DNA of 64,000 nt from Verrucomicrobiales bacterium (GTDB taxonomy: Bacteria; Verrucomicrobiota; Verrucomicrobiia; Verrucomicrobiales; DEV007): the NCBI GenBank assembly GCA_016795385.1, contig JAEUHI010000077.1:124001-188000 (forward strand). The letters are read 5' to 3'. Below, one piece after another: positions 1-8,140 of the stretch; positions within the stretch are counted from its first letter, which is position 1; each line of letters begins with the position of its first letter. The position numbers and the translations under genes were made by a program. Under the pieces are notes generated by a model. That model ran no database searches, had not been told where the DNA came from, and was given only the letters and a program-made list of their open reading frames with translations.

Positions 1-1047
1 GGCATCGGTACTGCGGAGGAATTCGCTCTGCGGATGCGGATTGCGCAGGGTGGTGATGCCGTCGTTCACTTCGATGACGGAGCGGCGCACGAGGCGCCCT
101 ACCGGCTCGCCGAAGAAGAGATTGCCTTTCAGTTCGGCCGGCAGCTGGTCGCCGCGATAGATCTCGCCGCCGCAGGTGGCGGTGAAGTGATTCAGCGTGC
201 CATCGTCGCGCGACTTGCCGGGGCCGCCCTGGTAATCGCGCAGGCCCATCGCCGGCCAGACGACCTCGAAGCCGGGTTCGAACTGCTTCCGCGCGAGCGA
301 TTGACCGTAGAGAATGTGGTTTTGGAAATTGAGCGGACCTTTTTCGCCGCCCGCGTTCACGACCCAGAAGCGGCCCTCGTCGTCCTGCGTGCCGCCCCAC
401 TGGCCGCCGTTGCCCGGGATATCCTCCTTGATGAGTTGCCCGTCCTTCCAGCGGAGCCGGTAGTTGTTCACCGCGGTGTAGAGCCAGTTGTCCATCGCCC
501 AGGTGAGTCCGCTGGGCTGGTGCTCGAGATTGCCGCCGCGCGGGCCGCCGGTGTAGACGGTCTTCTTTTCATCGCCCACCCCGTCTCCATCGGTGTCGCG
601 GTAAAGGACGAGGTCGTTCGTATCGGTCTCTCCGATGAGCACTCCGTCGTCGAGCGGCAGGAGGAGACGCGGCAGCTTCAATTGATCGGCGAAGACGCGG
701 TGCTGGTCGTAGATCCCGTCATCCTTGCTCGACCAATGCACCGAGACGAGGCCCGTGTTCACAAGTTGGTTCGTGCCATCGATGTCGCGCATGTAGCTGC
801 GCATCTCCGCGACGTAAAGACGACCGTTTCCATCGAAGGCGATGCAGACCGGCTCGAGGATCTCGGGCTCGGAAAGGACCAGCTCCATCCGGTAACCGGG
901 CGGGAGCTGGAAGGTCTTCGCCTGCTCCGCGGCCGAGAGCGGCTGCACCGGAGGCATGGGGGGAAAATCCGCGGCATCGTCTCCTCGCAGCGGGTGCAGG
1001 AAAACGAGAGTCGCGACGAGCGCGGGAAGAGACCGGGCAATCTTCAT
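1..1047 (-). CDS. PVC-type membrane-bound dehydrogenase, N-terminal part (truncated by window edge)
   Basis: The reading frame is open on the - strand from an ATG at 1047 to the window edge, giving the first 349 residues. An N-terminal hydrophobic signal (residues 1-22, ending near HPLRGDD) predicts export. Then come the motif QLPPGYRMELVLSEPEILEP and a beta-propeller-like region with RDTDGDGVGDEKKTVYTGG and QPSGLTWAMDNWLYTAVNN. These are characteristic of the 'putative membrane-bound dehydrogenase' N-terminal family (TIGR02604) of Planctomycetes and Verrucomicrobia, whose full-length members usually end in a cytochrome c CxxCH domain outside this window. The likely role is periplasmic oxidation of a carbohydrate or other organic substrate, but the substrate cannot be told from sequence. 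The gene is divergent from the AraC-type regulator at 1206, which may control it. Confidence 0.85.
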   Translation of the reverse strand, partial: MKIARSLPALVATLVFLHPLRGDDAADFPPMPPVQPLSAAEQAKTFQLPPGYRMELVLSEPEILEPVCIAFDGNGRLYVAEMRSYMRDIDGTNQLVNTGLVSVHWSSKDDGIYDQHRVFADQLKLPRLLLPLDDGVLIGETDTNDLVLYRDTDGDGVGDEKKTVYTGGPRGGNLEHQPSGLTWAMDNWLYTAVNNYRLRWKDGQLIKEDIPGNGGQWGGTQDDEGRFWVVNAGGEKGPLNFQNHILYGQSLARKQFEPGFEVVWPAMGLRDYQGGPGKSRDDGTLNHFTATCGGEIYRGDQLPAELKGNLFFGEPVGRLVRRSVIEVNDGITTLRNPHPQSEFLRSTDA

Positions 1048-1205
1048 GGCACGAATGAAGGTGGTTTGGGGGATTTCGGAGGCAGAGAGTACCTCGGGTC
1101 GGGGAGCCAAGAGGGTTGAATGATGGACCTGACCCTCTTGCATTTCACCACGCGCTCCGCTTTCTGTCTGGTGACAGCCCGCCAAAGTTTGTTAAAATCC
1201 GGACA

Positions 1206-1946
1206 ATGGCGTCAACGCGTCTCCAAGCTGAATTTTTCGCCCGCATCGCCGATCCGCAGGCGGTCCGGGAGATCTTCGAGCATCTCCCCGGCGTCTTCTT
1301 TTTCGTGAAGGATGACCAGGGCCGCCACATCGCGGCGAACAGCGCGACCTACGCGCGCTTCGGGATCAAGGGGGAGGAGGAACTCGTCGGAGCGATGGAT
1401 GAGAAGTTCTTTCCTCCCGAAGTCGCGAAGGCCTATCGCGAGGATGACCAGCGGGTGATCCGCAGTGGCAAACCCATCATCAACCGTCTCGAGGTCTGGT
1501 ATGACGAGCAGCACCGGCTTGATTGGTTCCTCGCCACGAAGCTGCCGGTGCGCGATCGGCGCGGCAAGGTGATCGGGGTGATGGGGATCACGCGCCGCGA
1601 CGAGGACCGTCTCCGTCATCACGATGTCCGCGAGGTGACCGAGGCGGTGCGCTTGGCAAAGGAAAATGTGCACCGCGTCCTCGGCACCTCCGAACTTGCC
1701 CGCATGGTGGGTTTGTCAGAGCGCCAGCTCCATCGGAAGATCAAGGCGGCGCTCGGGCTGAGTCCGTATGAGCTGCTCCTCCGCACCCGCGTCCAGGCTG
1801 CGGCCGAGGTGCTCGCGCGAACCTCGACGCCGATCAGCGAAGTCGCCCTCGATCACGGCTTCTGCGACCAGAGCGCCTTCACCCAGCAATTCCGGAAGCG
1901 GACGGGGATGACGCCGAAGGAGTTCCGTCAGCGGCATGTGGGGTGA
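1206..1946 (+). CDS. AraC-family transcriptional regulator with N-terminal PAS domain
   Basis: A 246-residue protein. Residues about 15-125 form a PAS sensor (FEHLPGVFFFVKDDQGRHIA, then GKVIGVMGITRRDEDR). The C-terminal 100 residues form the paired AraC helix-turn-helix (ARMVGLSERQLHRKIKAAL, then FCDQSAFTQQFRKRTGMTPK). I chose the ATG at 1206; the same frame is open from an ATG at 1116, but that extension would use up most of the divergent promoter region and has no domain. It probably senses a small ligand or redox state through PAS and activates nearby genes. The truncated dehydrogenase transcribed away from it is the obvious candidate target, but this is inference from position only. Confidence 0.85.
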   Translation: MASTRLQAEFFARIADPQAVREIFEHLPGVFFFVKDDQGRHIAANSATYARFGIKGEEELVGAMDEKFFPPEVAKAYREDDQRVIRSGKPIINRLEVWYDEQHRLDWFLATKLPVRDRRGKVIGVMGITRRDEDRLRHHDVREVTEAVRLAKENVHRVLGTSELARMVGLSERQLHRKIKAALGLSPYELLLRTRVQAAAEVLARTSTPISEVALDHGFCDQSAFTQQFRKRTGMTPKEFRQRHVG

Positions 1947-2167
1947 GGCGGGGGAGATTACGTTGCAGATTTTGACGCATTACTTTTTTAGGATTCCTCT
2001 TAAAGTGTTGATCCATAGGGCTATGCGGAGGATGGAATCGGCGAAATTTCGTTGCAAAACCTGCGGCTGTTTACGACGAAAAGCCGTCAACGCCCTGGTT
2101 TGAGCAGCATGCACAATGCCTTGCCCAATGGGGCCGTCTGTGGTTTTCTTTCATTTCCGACCCGTTC

Positions 2168-4993
2168 ATGCCTCCCGCGAACCAGAATCCCGAGCAGATC
2201 GCGCGCGACCGCATCGATGATCAGCTCCGCGCCGCGGGATGGGTGGTGCAGGACAAGGGCGCTATCCAGCTCCATCAAGGCGTTGGCCAGGCGGTTCGGG
2301 AATACACGACCGATTCCGGTCCGGCCGACTACGTCCTCTTCGTGGATCGCCGCCCCGTCGGGGTGATCGAGGCGAAAAAAGAGACGCTCGGGCAGAATCT
2401 GACCACCGTCGAGGAGCAGACCGGGGATTACGCGGCCGCGAAGTTGAAATGGGTCCAACACACCGGCGTGCCGCTGCCTTTTCTCTACGAGGCGACCGGT
2501 GTCCTCACCCGGTTCACCGACCAGCGCGATCCGAAGCCACGATCCCGCGAGGTTTTCACCTTTCACCGACCCGAGACGCTGCGCGAGTGGATCGGCGCGG
2601 AGAAATCGCTGCGCCGCCGCCTCCAGGACGACTTGCCCGCGCTCGATCCCACCGGTCTGCGCGATTGCCAGATCCACGCGATCACGAATCTCGAGGCCTC
2701 TTTCCGAAAGGCGAAACCCCGCGCCCTCGTGCAGATGGCCACGGGATCGGGGAAAACCTTCACCGCGATCACTTCGATCTACCGGCTCCTCAAGCACGCC
2801 CGGGTCAAGCGCGTCCTCTTCCTCGTCGATACGCGGAACCTCGGCGAGCAGGCCGAGCAGGAGTTTCTCGCCTACACGCCGACCGACGACAACCGATCCT
2901 TCACTTCGATCTACGCCACCCAGCGGCTGGCCTCGTCGCATGTCCCGGCCGATGCCCAGGTCTGCATCTCCACGATCCAGCGGATGTATTCCATCCTGCA
3001 GGGGCGCGAGATGACCGAGGGCGAGGACGAGGCGAATCCCGCCGAGTCGGCTCCCGGTCGGAAGGAACCGCTCCCCGTCACTTACAACGAGAAGGTCCCG
3101 CCCGAGTTCTTCGACCTCATCATCGTCGACGAGTGCCACCGCTCGATCTACAACCTCTGGCGGCAGGTGCTGGAGTATTTCGACGCCTTTCTCGTCGGAC
3201 TCACCGCCACGCCTGATGGGCGCACCTATGGATTCTTCAAGCAGAACCTCGTCTCGGAATACACCCACGAGGAGGCCGTCGCCGATGGGGTGAACGTGCA
3301 GGGGGAGATCTACCTGATCGAGACCGAGGTGACCGCCGCCGGCGGCACCGTGCTGAAAGGTCTCGTCGAAAAGCGCGAGAAGCTGACCCGCGCGAAACGT
3401 TGGGAGCAGCAGGACGACGACGAAGCCTACACCGCAAAGAAGCTCGACACCGAGATCGTCAATCCCTCGCAGATCCGCACCGTCATCCGCACCTTCAAGG
3501 AACGCCTGCCCGAAATCTTTCCCGACCGCGCCGACGCCGGGGGCGAGTTCCAGGTGCCGAAGACTCTCATCTTCGCGAAGACCGACTCCCACGCCGACGA
3601 CATCATCCAGATCGTGCGGGAGGAGTTCGACGAGGGGAACCGCTTTTGCCGGAAGGTCACTTTCAAATCCGATCAGGACCGCGTCGACGGCGACGGTCAG
3701 GTGATTGAGGAGGGCGAGGATCCGAAATCCATCCTCGCCGACTTCCGCAACGATTATTACCCGCGCATCGCCGTGACCGTCGACATGATCGCCACCGGCA
3801 CCGATGTGAAGGCGCTCGAATGCCTCCTCTTCATGCGCGATGTGAAATCGAGGAGCTACTTCGAGCAGATGAAAGGGCGCGGCACCCGCACCCTCGATCA
3901 CGATTCATTGAAAAAGGTCTCGTCCGCCGCGAAGACGGCGAAGACCCGCTACGTCCTCGTCGATGCCATCGGCGTGACGAAGTCGCTGAAGACCGCGAGC
4001 CGCCCGCCGGTCACCCGGCCGAATGTCACCTTCAAGGATCTCGCGATGGAGGTGGTGATGGGCGCGAGCGATGCCGACACCGTCTCCTCCCTCGCCGGAC
4101 GTCTCGCCCGGATCGACCGGAATTTCTCACCCGAGCAGCAGCAGGCCTTTGCCAAAAAGACCGGCGGCCTCTCCCTCGGCCAGCTCGCCAAAAATCTCTT
4201 CGCCGCGATCGACGGGGAAAAGATCGAGCAACGCGCCCTCGAGATCGCGGACCTGCCGCCCGGCAGCGACCCCGGTGAGGCGGAGCGGGAAAAGGCGCAG
4301 CGCGAGCTCGTCGCCGCGGCGATCCAGCCGCTGACCGGGGCGCTCGTCACCGACATCGTCGAGACCTGCAAGAAGAACCTGCAGACGATCGACCACCACA
4401 CCATCGACGTGCTCCTCGGGGCCGGATGGGACACGAGCGCCGCCGACGCCCCGCGGCAGCAGAGCGACTTCGAGACCTGGCTGCGCGATCACAAGGACGA
4501 GCTCATCGCCCTGACGATCTACTACGATCAGCCTCAGCGGCGGCAGGAGGTGACCTTCGGGCAGATCCGCGAAGTGCTCGATCGGCTCAAGGCCAACGCG
4601 CCGCATCTCGCTCCGCTCCACGTCTGGCAGGCCTACGCCCGCCTCGACGGCCTCGCGTCGAATGCCACGCCCCTGAGCGAGCTGACCGCCCTCGTCGCCT
4701 TGATCCGGCGGGCCTGCGGCGTTGATGGGACGCTGACCCCTTTCAGCGACACAGTGCGGCGGAACTACCGCGACTGGATTCTGAAAAAGAACGCGGGACA
4801 ACCCTTCCAGCCCGATCAGATTGCCTGGCTGGAACTCATCCGCGACCACATCATGACCTCCCACCACCTCGAACGCGACGACCTCGACTACGCACCCTTT
4901 GATGCCCAGGGCGGGTTGGGACGGATGTTCCAGCTTTTTGGGGAGGAGATGGAGGCGATCATCGATGAACTGAACCGGGAGTTGGTGGCGTGA
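2168..4993 (+). CDS. hsdR: Type I restriction-modification system, restriction subunit R (HsdR)
   Basis: A 941-residue ATP-dependent translocase-nuclease of type I restriction. Residues about 10-120 hold the HSDR_N nuclease domain, with GPADYVLF and GVIEAKKE providing the acidic and lysine residues of a PD-(D/E)xK fold. The superfamily 2 motor follows: Walker A MATGSGKTFTA near 192-200, DECH near 321-324, and TATP near 347. The last third resembles the EcoEI_R C-terminal domain. Its stop overlaps the GTG start of hsdS by four bases (GTGA), so the two are translationally coupled. Gene order here is R-S-(accessory)-M, not the textbook R-M-S. The roughly 220 bp upstream of the ATG carry no gene I can support and presumably the operon promoter. 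Confidence 0.95.
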   Translation: MPPANQNPEQIARDRIDDQLRAAGWVVQDKGAIQLHQGVGQAVREYTTDSGPADYVLFVDRRPVGVIEAKKETLGQNLTTVEEQTGDYAAAKLKWVQHTGVPLPFLYEATGVLTRFTDQRDPKPRSREVFTFHRPETLREWIGAEKSLRRRLQDDLPALDPTGLRDCQIHAITNLEASFRKAKPRALVQMATGSGKTFTAITSIYRLLKHARVKRVLFLVDTRNLGEQAEQEFLAYTPTDDNRSFTSIYATQRLASSHVPADAQVCISTIQRMYSILQGREMTEGEDEANPAESAPGRKEPLPVTYNEKVPPEFFDLIIVDECHRSIYNLWRQVLEYFDAFLVGLTATPDGRTYGFFKQNLVSEYTHEEAVADGVNVQGEIYLIETEVTAAGGTVLKGLVEKREKLTRAKRWEQQDDDEAYTAKKLDTEIVNPSQIRTVIRTFKERLPEIFPDRADAGGEFQVPKTLIFAKTDSHADDIIQIVREEFDEGNRFCRKVTFKSDQDRVDGDGQVIEEGEDPKSILADFRNDYYPRIAVTVDMIATGTDVKALECLLFMRDVKSRSYFEQMKGRGTRTLDHDSLKKVSSAAKTAKTRYVLVDAIGVTKSLKTASRPPVTRPNVTFKDLAMEVVMGASDADTVSSLAGRLARIDRNFSPEQQQAFAKKTGGLSLGQLAKNLFAAIDGEKIEQRALEIADLPPGSDPGEAEREKAQRELVAAAIQPLTGALVTDIVETCKKNLQTIDHHTIDVLLGAGWDTSAADAPRQQSDFETWLRDHKDELIALTIYYDQPQRRQEVTFGQIREVLDRLKANAPHLAPLHVWQAYARLDGLASNATPLSELTALVALIRRACGVDGTLTPFSDTVRRNYRDWILKKNAGQPFQPDQIAWLELIRDHIMTSHHLERDDLDYAPFDAQGGLGRMFQLFGEEMEAIIDELNRELVA

Positions 4994-6531
4994 GTGAGGA
5001 AATGCTACCAGCGGGTTGGATAAAATGCCCGACTTCAGATGTGGCTGCGTTTGTTCGTGGTGTCACCTACTCAAAGGACGACGCTCGAAAAACAGAGGCG
5101 GAGGGTTTTCGTCCAATTCTTCGGGCAAATAACATCGATGGAACCATCAACCTGGACGATCTCGTTTTTGTTCGAACCGATCTTATCTCAGTCGCACAGG
5201 AGCTTTGTTCTGGCGACATCCTTTTCGCTATGTCGAGCGGCAGCCGAAACCTCGTTGGAAAGTCGGCCCGTGTAACTCGGGACATGGATGCCGGATTTGG
5301 TGCGTTCTGCGGCGTTCTCCGTCCGGTACCAGAAGTCTCCTGCGAGTTCGTAGCTTGGGTCTATCAGACGAGGGAGTTCCGTCGAGCAATTAGCGAAGTT
5401 GCGAAAGGCAGCAACATTAACAATCTCAAGCGAGAGCACCTTCTGGATTACGTAGTCCCCCTCCCACCCCTCAACGAGCAAAAGCGGATCGTGGAGAAGA
5501 TCGAAGAACTCTTCTCCGAACTCGACGCCGGGGAGGAGAGCCTGCGGCGGGCGCGGCGGCAACTCGGCGTCTATCGCCAGTCCCTCCTCAAACAAGCCTT
5601 CGAGGGCAAGCTCACCGCCAAGTGGCGCGAGGAACATCCGGAGTTGCTGGAGACACCGGAACAGCTCATCGAACGCGTTCACTCCGAACGCTACGCCCGC
5701 TACGAACAGGATCTCAATGAGTGGGAGAGTGATGGACGTGGCGGCAAACCAAAGAGGCCGGCCCCAATCAAGCCGTTCGATTCCGCCGATCTGGTTGGCA
5801 AACCAATCTTGGCACCCAATTGGATTGTTCTAACTTACGGCGACCTTTGCTCGATGGTGAGGAACGGTATCTCGCAGAAGCCATCGGGAACGACCGGCTT
5901 CAAGATCGTTCGTATCAGTGCGGTCCGCCCAATGGCTTTCGATTCAGCAGACTACCGCTTTATCGATTGTAGCGATGAAATGGCCGCCGACTACACGCTG
6001 AGTGAGGGTGACCTCGTGTTTACGCGGTACAACGGAGCGAAACGCTTTGTCGGCGTGTGCGCCCGATTTCGCGGACAGGAAACACGGCTATATCCTGACA
6101 AACTGATCCGAACCTGCCCGAATTTACCATCACTCGACGCTCGATTCCTCGAGATCGCATTGAACACCGGGTTATCGAGAGCGTGGATCGAGACAAAAAT
6201 TCGCACAACCGCAGGTCAGTCGGGTGTTTCTGGTGGGGACATAAGGGCGATGCCCGTCCCCCTCTGCTCCCTCCCCGAACAACAGGAAATCGTCCGTCTC
6301 CTCGACGAGCAATTCTCGGTGATCGAGGAGAACGAGCGGGAGATCGACGCCGCGCTGAAGCGCAGCGAGGCCCTCCGCCAGTCCATCCTCAAAAAGGCCT
6401 TCACCGGCCAACTCGTCCCCCAGGACCCGTCCGACGAACCCGCCAGCGTCCTGCTGGAGCGGATCCGGGCGGAGCAGGGGAAAGCCACCGAGTCCGGCAA
6501 GAAGCGCGCCGCAACGAAGATCCGACCATGA
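4990..6531 (+). CDS. hsdS: Type I restriction-modification system, specificity subunit S (HsdS)
   Basis: A 513-residue subunit that recognises the bipartite DNA target for the methylase and restriction subunits. It has the usual duplicated layout: a variable target-recognition domain (about 5-155), a conserved coiled-coil spacer beginning LPPLNEQKRIVEKIEELFSE (about 157-215), a second variable domain (about 275-415) and a second conserved repeat (SLPEQQEIVRLLDEQFSVIE onward). Translation starts at a GTG overlapping the hsdR stop; an in-frame ATG follows four codons later. Both recognition domains are visibly more A/T-rich than the conserved spacers, as expected if recognition domains are exchanged horizontally. 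The stop overlaps the next gene's ATG (ATGA). Confidence 0.93.
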   Translation: MSEEMLPAGWIKCPTSDVAAFVRGVTYSKDDARKTEAEGFRPILRANNIDGTINLDDLVFVRTDLISVAQELCSGDILFAMSSGSRNLVGKSARVTRDMDAGFGAFCGVLRPVPEVSCEFVAWVYQTREFRRAISEVAKGSNINNLKREHLLDYVVPLPPLNEQKRIVEKIEELFSELDAGEESLRRARRQLGVYRQSLLKQAFEGKLTAKWREEHPELLETPEQLIERVHSERYARYEQDLNEWESDGRGGKPKRPAPIKPFDSADLVGKPILAPNWIVLTYGDLCSMVRNGISQKPSGTTGFKIVRISAVRPMAFDSADYRFIDCSDEMAADYTLSEGDLVFTRYNGAKRFVGVCARFRGQETRLYPDKLIRTCPNLPSLDARFLEIALNTGLSRAWIETKIRTTAGQSGVSGGDIRAMPVPLCSLPEQQEIVRLLDEQFSVIEENEREIDAALKRSEALRQSILKKAFTGQLVPQDPSDEPASVLLERIRAEQGKATESGKKRAATKIRP

Positions 6532-7553
6532 AGAAAGACCTCACCAATTCCGAGATCGATCGGCAAAACATCCTCAACAATCCCTACGCCCTCTCCGAAA
6601 TCGAGAAGGCCGCGGGAATCCAGGGAATCCCGTTCGAGGGCAAAACGGTTGTTTTGAAGGAACAGGTCGCCGCATTCTTCGAGGTGACGGTGCGCACGGT
6701 GGAGAACTACCTGGAGGGACATCCCGAGGAATTGGGCCGGAACGGTTACGAAGTGGTTCGTGGTAAGCGGTTGAAAGTGTTGAAGTTAGCTATTCGGGAG
6801 GGGGATGTTCCCGAAATTGATTTCGGGAACCTCAAAGCCACCCCGCAGCTGGGGGTCTTCGATTTCCGGGCCTTCCTGAACCTGGCGATGCTGATGCGGG
6901 AGTCCGAGCGGGCCGGGCTGCTCCGTAGGGCCATCCTGGACATCGTGATCGACGCCATCAACGCACGTACCGGCGGAGGCACCAAATACATCAATCAGCG
7001 GGACGAAGACTTCATCCAGTCCGCCTTCATCGAGGAAAACTACCGTCAGCAATTCACCGATGCCCTCCGCGATTGTGTGGCGATGGGGAAATTCAAGTAC
7101 GCGATCTACACCGACAAGATCTACGTCAGCATCTTCAAGGAGAAGGCGAAGGAATACAGGAAAGTGTTGCGGCTCGAGAAGAAGGAAAACGTCCGCGATA
7201 CCTTCTACTCCGAGATCCTCGACCTGATTGCCGCGTACGAGTGCGGTTTCTCCGATGCCTTGCAGGAGGCCTTCAAGGAGAAGGGTGCCCCGCTGAGTTT
7301 CCGTGAAGTTGATGCCGCTTTCGCGACCTTCGAGAAGCAGGCCCACTGGAGGCCGCTGATCGAAAAGGCGCGGATCAAGATGGCGAGCCGGGATCTTGCG
7401 TTCCGCGACGCCCTGCACCTCCAGCTCCAGGATTACATCACACCTCTTCAGCGGGATGAGTTCGAACGCTTCCTCGGAGAGAAGAGCATGGAGCTCGCCG
7501 AGCGCCTCGAAGAAGCCAAAGACGTGATGAAACGCCTCAAAGAACGGGAATAA
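6528..7553 (+). CDS. RhuM-like DNA-binding protein accompanying the type I R-M locus
   Basis: A 341-residue protein starting at an ATG that overlaps the hsdS stop by four bases; the frame is open further upstream, but that part is antisense-like hsdS sequence in another frame. The N-terminal 90 residues look like a winged helix-turn-helix DNA-binding region (KEQVAAFFEVTVRTVENYLE). A central segment (VFDFRAFLNLAMLMRESERA) and a C-terminal helical region rich in Lys/Glu follow. It resembles RhuM/virulence-associated DNA-binding proteins that often sit inside type I R-M operons next to a Fic/Doc gene. The likely role is as antitoxin or regulator of the Fic protein encoded one base downstream. 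I am fairly sure of the family resemblance and unsure of the function. Confidence 0.7.
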   Translation: MKKDLTNSEIDRQNILNNPYALSEIEKAAGIQGIPFEGKTVVLKEQVAAFFEVTVRTVENYLEGHPEELGRNGYEVVRGKRLKVLKLAIREGDVPEIDFGNLKATPQLGVFDFRAFLNLAMLMRESERAGLLRRAILDIVIDAINARTGGGTKYINQRDEDFIQSAFIEENYRQQFTDALRDCVAMGKFKYAIYTDKIYVSIFKEKAKEYRKVLRLEKKENVRDTFYSEILDLIAAYECGFSDALQEAFKEKGAPLSFREVDAAFATFEKQAHWRPLIEKARIKMASRDLAFRDALHLQLQDYITPLQRDEFERFLGEKSMELAERLEEAKDVMKRLKERE

Positions 7554-7554
7554 C

Positions 7555-8010
7555 ATGGCGATCCTCTACATCACCATGGAGCAGGCCGTTTCGACTCATG
7601 GTCTCACCATCGAGAAGAGCGGTGGCGGAACGGCCGGCGCCTTGGAGATCGAGAAGCTTGAATCCGTCTTGGAACACATCCAGAACGACCTCTACTATCC
7701 GTCCTTCGACGCCAAGCTCACCCACCTGTTCCATTCCGCCTGCAAATTTCACTGCTTCCAGGATGGAAACAAGCGCATCGCCATTACGCTGTGCGCGCAG
7801 ATGCTCCTCATGAACGGCTACCTGCGCAGCATCGAAGCTTTCATCCGGGAGGCGGAGAATATCAGCTACCACGTTGCGGCTGGTGCGATTTCGAAGGAAC
7901 TGCTCGGCGAGTGGATGCTCGCGGTTCTGACGGGTGAGGAGGACGATGAGGCGCTGAAACTTGCGATCTTGAACGCGATCTCAAGTGAGAAGCCGGATTT
8001 TGAATCATGA
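7555..8010 (+). CDS. Fic/Doc-family protein (death-on-curing type toxin)
   Basis: A 151-residue single-domain Fic/Doc protein separated by one base from the RhuM-like gene, so the two form a likely toxin-antitoxin style pair inside the R-M operon. The catalytic loop HCFQDGNKRIA begins at about residue 66 and is followed by LLMNGY, the typical fic helix pattern. Doc kinases usually read HxFxDANKR and Fic AMP-transferases HxFxxGNGR. This protein has DGNKR, an intermediate form, so the chemistry (phosphorylation or AMPylation of a host target) cannot be assigned from sequence. No obvious N- or C-terminal inhibitory helix motif (S/TxxxE[G/N]) is visible in the protein itself. Confidence 0.88.
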   Translation: MAILYITMEQAVSTHGLTIEKSGGGTAGALEIEKLESVLEHIQNDLYYPSFDAKLTHLFHSACKFHCFQDGNKRIAITLCAQMLLMNGYLRSIEAFIREAENISYHVAAGAISKELLGEWMLAVLTGEEDDEALKLAILNAISSEKPDFES

Positions 8011-8045
8011 CCAGCGACACCATGGTTTCACCGGGCTGCCCATGA
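8007..8045 (+). pseudogene. Remnant of an hsdM start at the fic stop codon
   Basis: An ATG at 8007 overlaps the fic stop (ATGA) and reads MTSDTMVS before losing similarity and stopping after 12 codons. The intact hsdM, 2.3 kb downstream, begins MTTDTIVS. Over the first 24 bases the two are identical at 19 positions. The match sits exactly where a coupled hsdM start would be expected. I infer that hsdM once followed fic directly and that the 2.3 kb insert displaced it, leaving this stub. Confidence 0.5.
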
Positions 8046-8137
8046 TGAGCTCCCCGAATTTGCCCGCCAGCTCCCCGAATTTGAGCCAGAGCTCCCCGAA
8101 TTTGGCGGGTAGCTCCCCGAATTTGAAAGGTGATTAG
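8042..8137 (+). CDS. Possible micro-ORF encoding a seven-residue repeat peptide
   Basis: ATG-ATG at 8042 opens a 31-codon frame that reads through all four DNA repeats described separately, giving SSPNL four times with two variable residues between copies (PA, SQ, AG) and ending KGD. From memory, similar short variable repeats form tails on AlbA_2/RecG-like ATP-binding proteins of mobile defence loci, so this could be the surviving tail of such a gene. No ribosome-binding site is evident and it may not be translated. Confidence 0.25.
   Translation: MMSSPNLPASSPNLSQSSPNLAGSSPNLKGD
8048..8125 (+). repeat. Four tandem 15-bp repeats with exact 21-bp period
   Basis: The sequence AGCTCCCCGAATTTG occurs perfectly four times at 8048, 8069, 8090 and 8111, separated by three different 6-bp spacers (CCCGCC, AGCCAG, GCGGGT). 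The period is exactly 21 bp, which is two helical turns and also seven codons. The array ends just before the TTG start and the AAAGGTGA ribosome-binding site of the DUF3883 gene. Confidence 0.95.
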
Positions 8138-8140
8138 TTC

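Noticed and set aside
34..1119. A 361-codon + strand frame at the window start
   Set aside because: It is antisense to the PVC-type dehydrogenase, whose translation has clear family motifs and a signal peptide; long antisense frames are expected at this G/C content.
2087..3901. A 604-codon - strand frame opposite hsdR
   Set aside because: Antisense of hsdR, whose helicase motifs are unambiguous; no domain or start signal in the antisense protein.
6183..6527. N-terminal extension of the RhuM-like gene
   Set aside because: It lies in hsdS coding sequence in another frame and has Arg/Pro-rich shadow composition; the ATG at 6528 is coupled to the hsdS stop.
8048..8125. CRISPR array
   Set aside because: Repeats are 15 bp with 6-bp spacers, an exact 21-bp period and an open reading frame; no cas genes.
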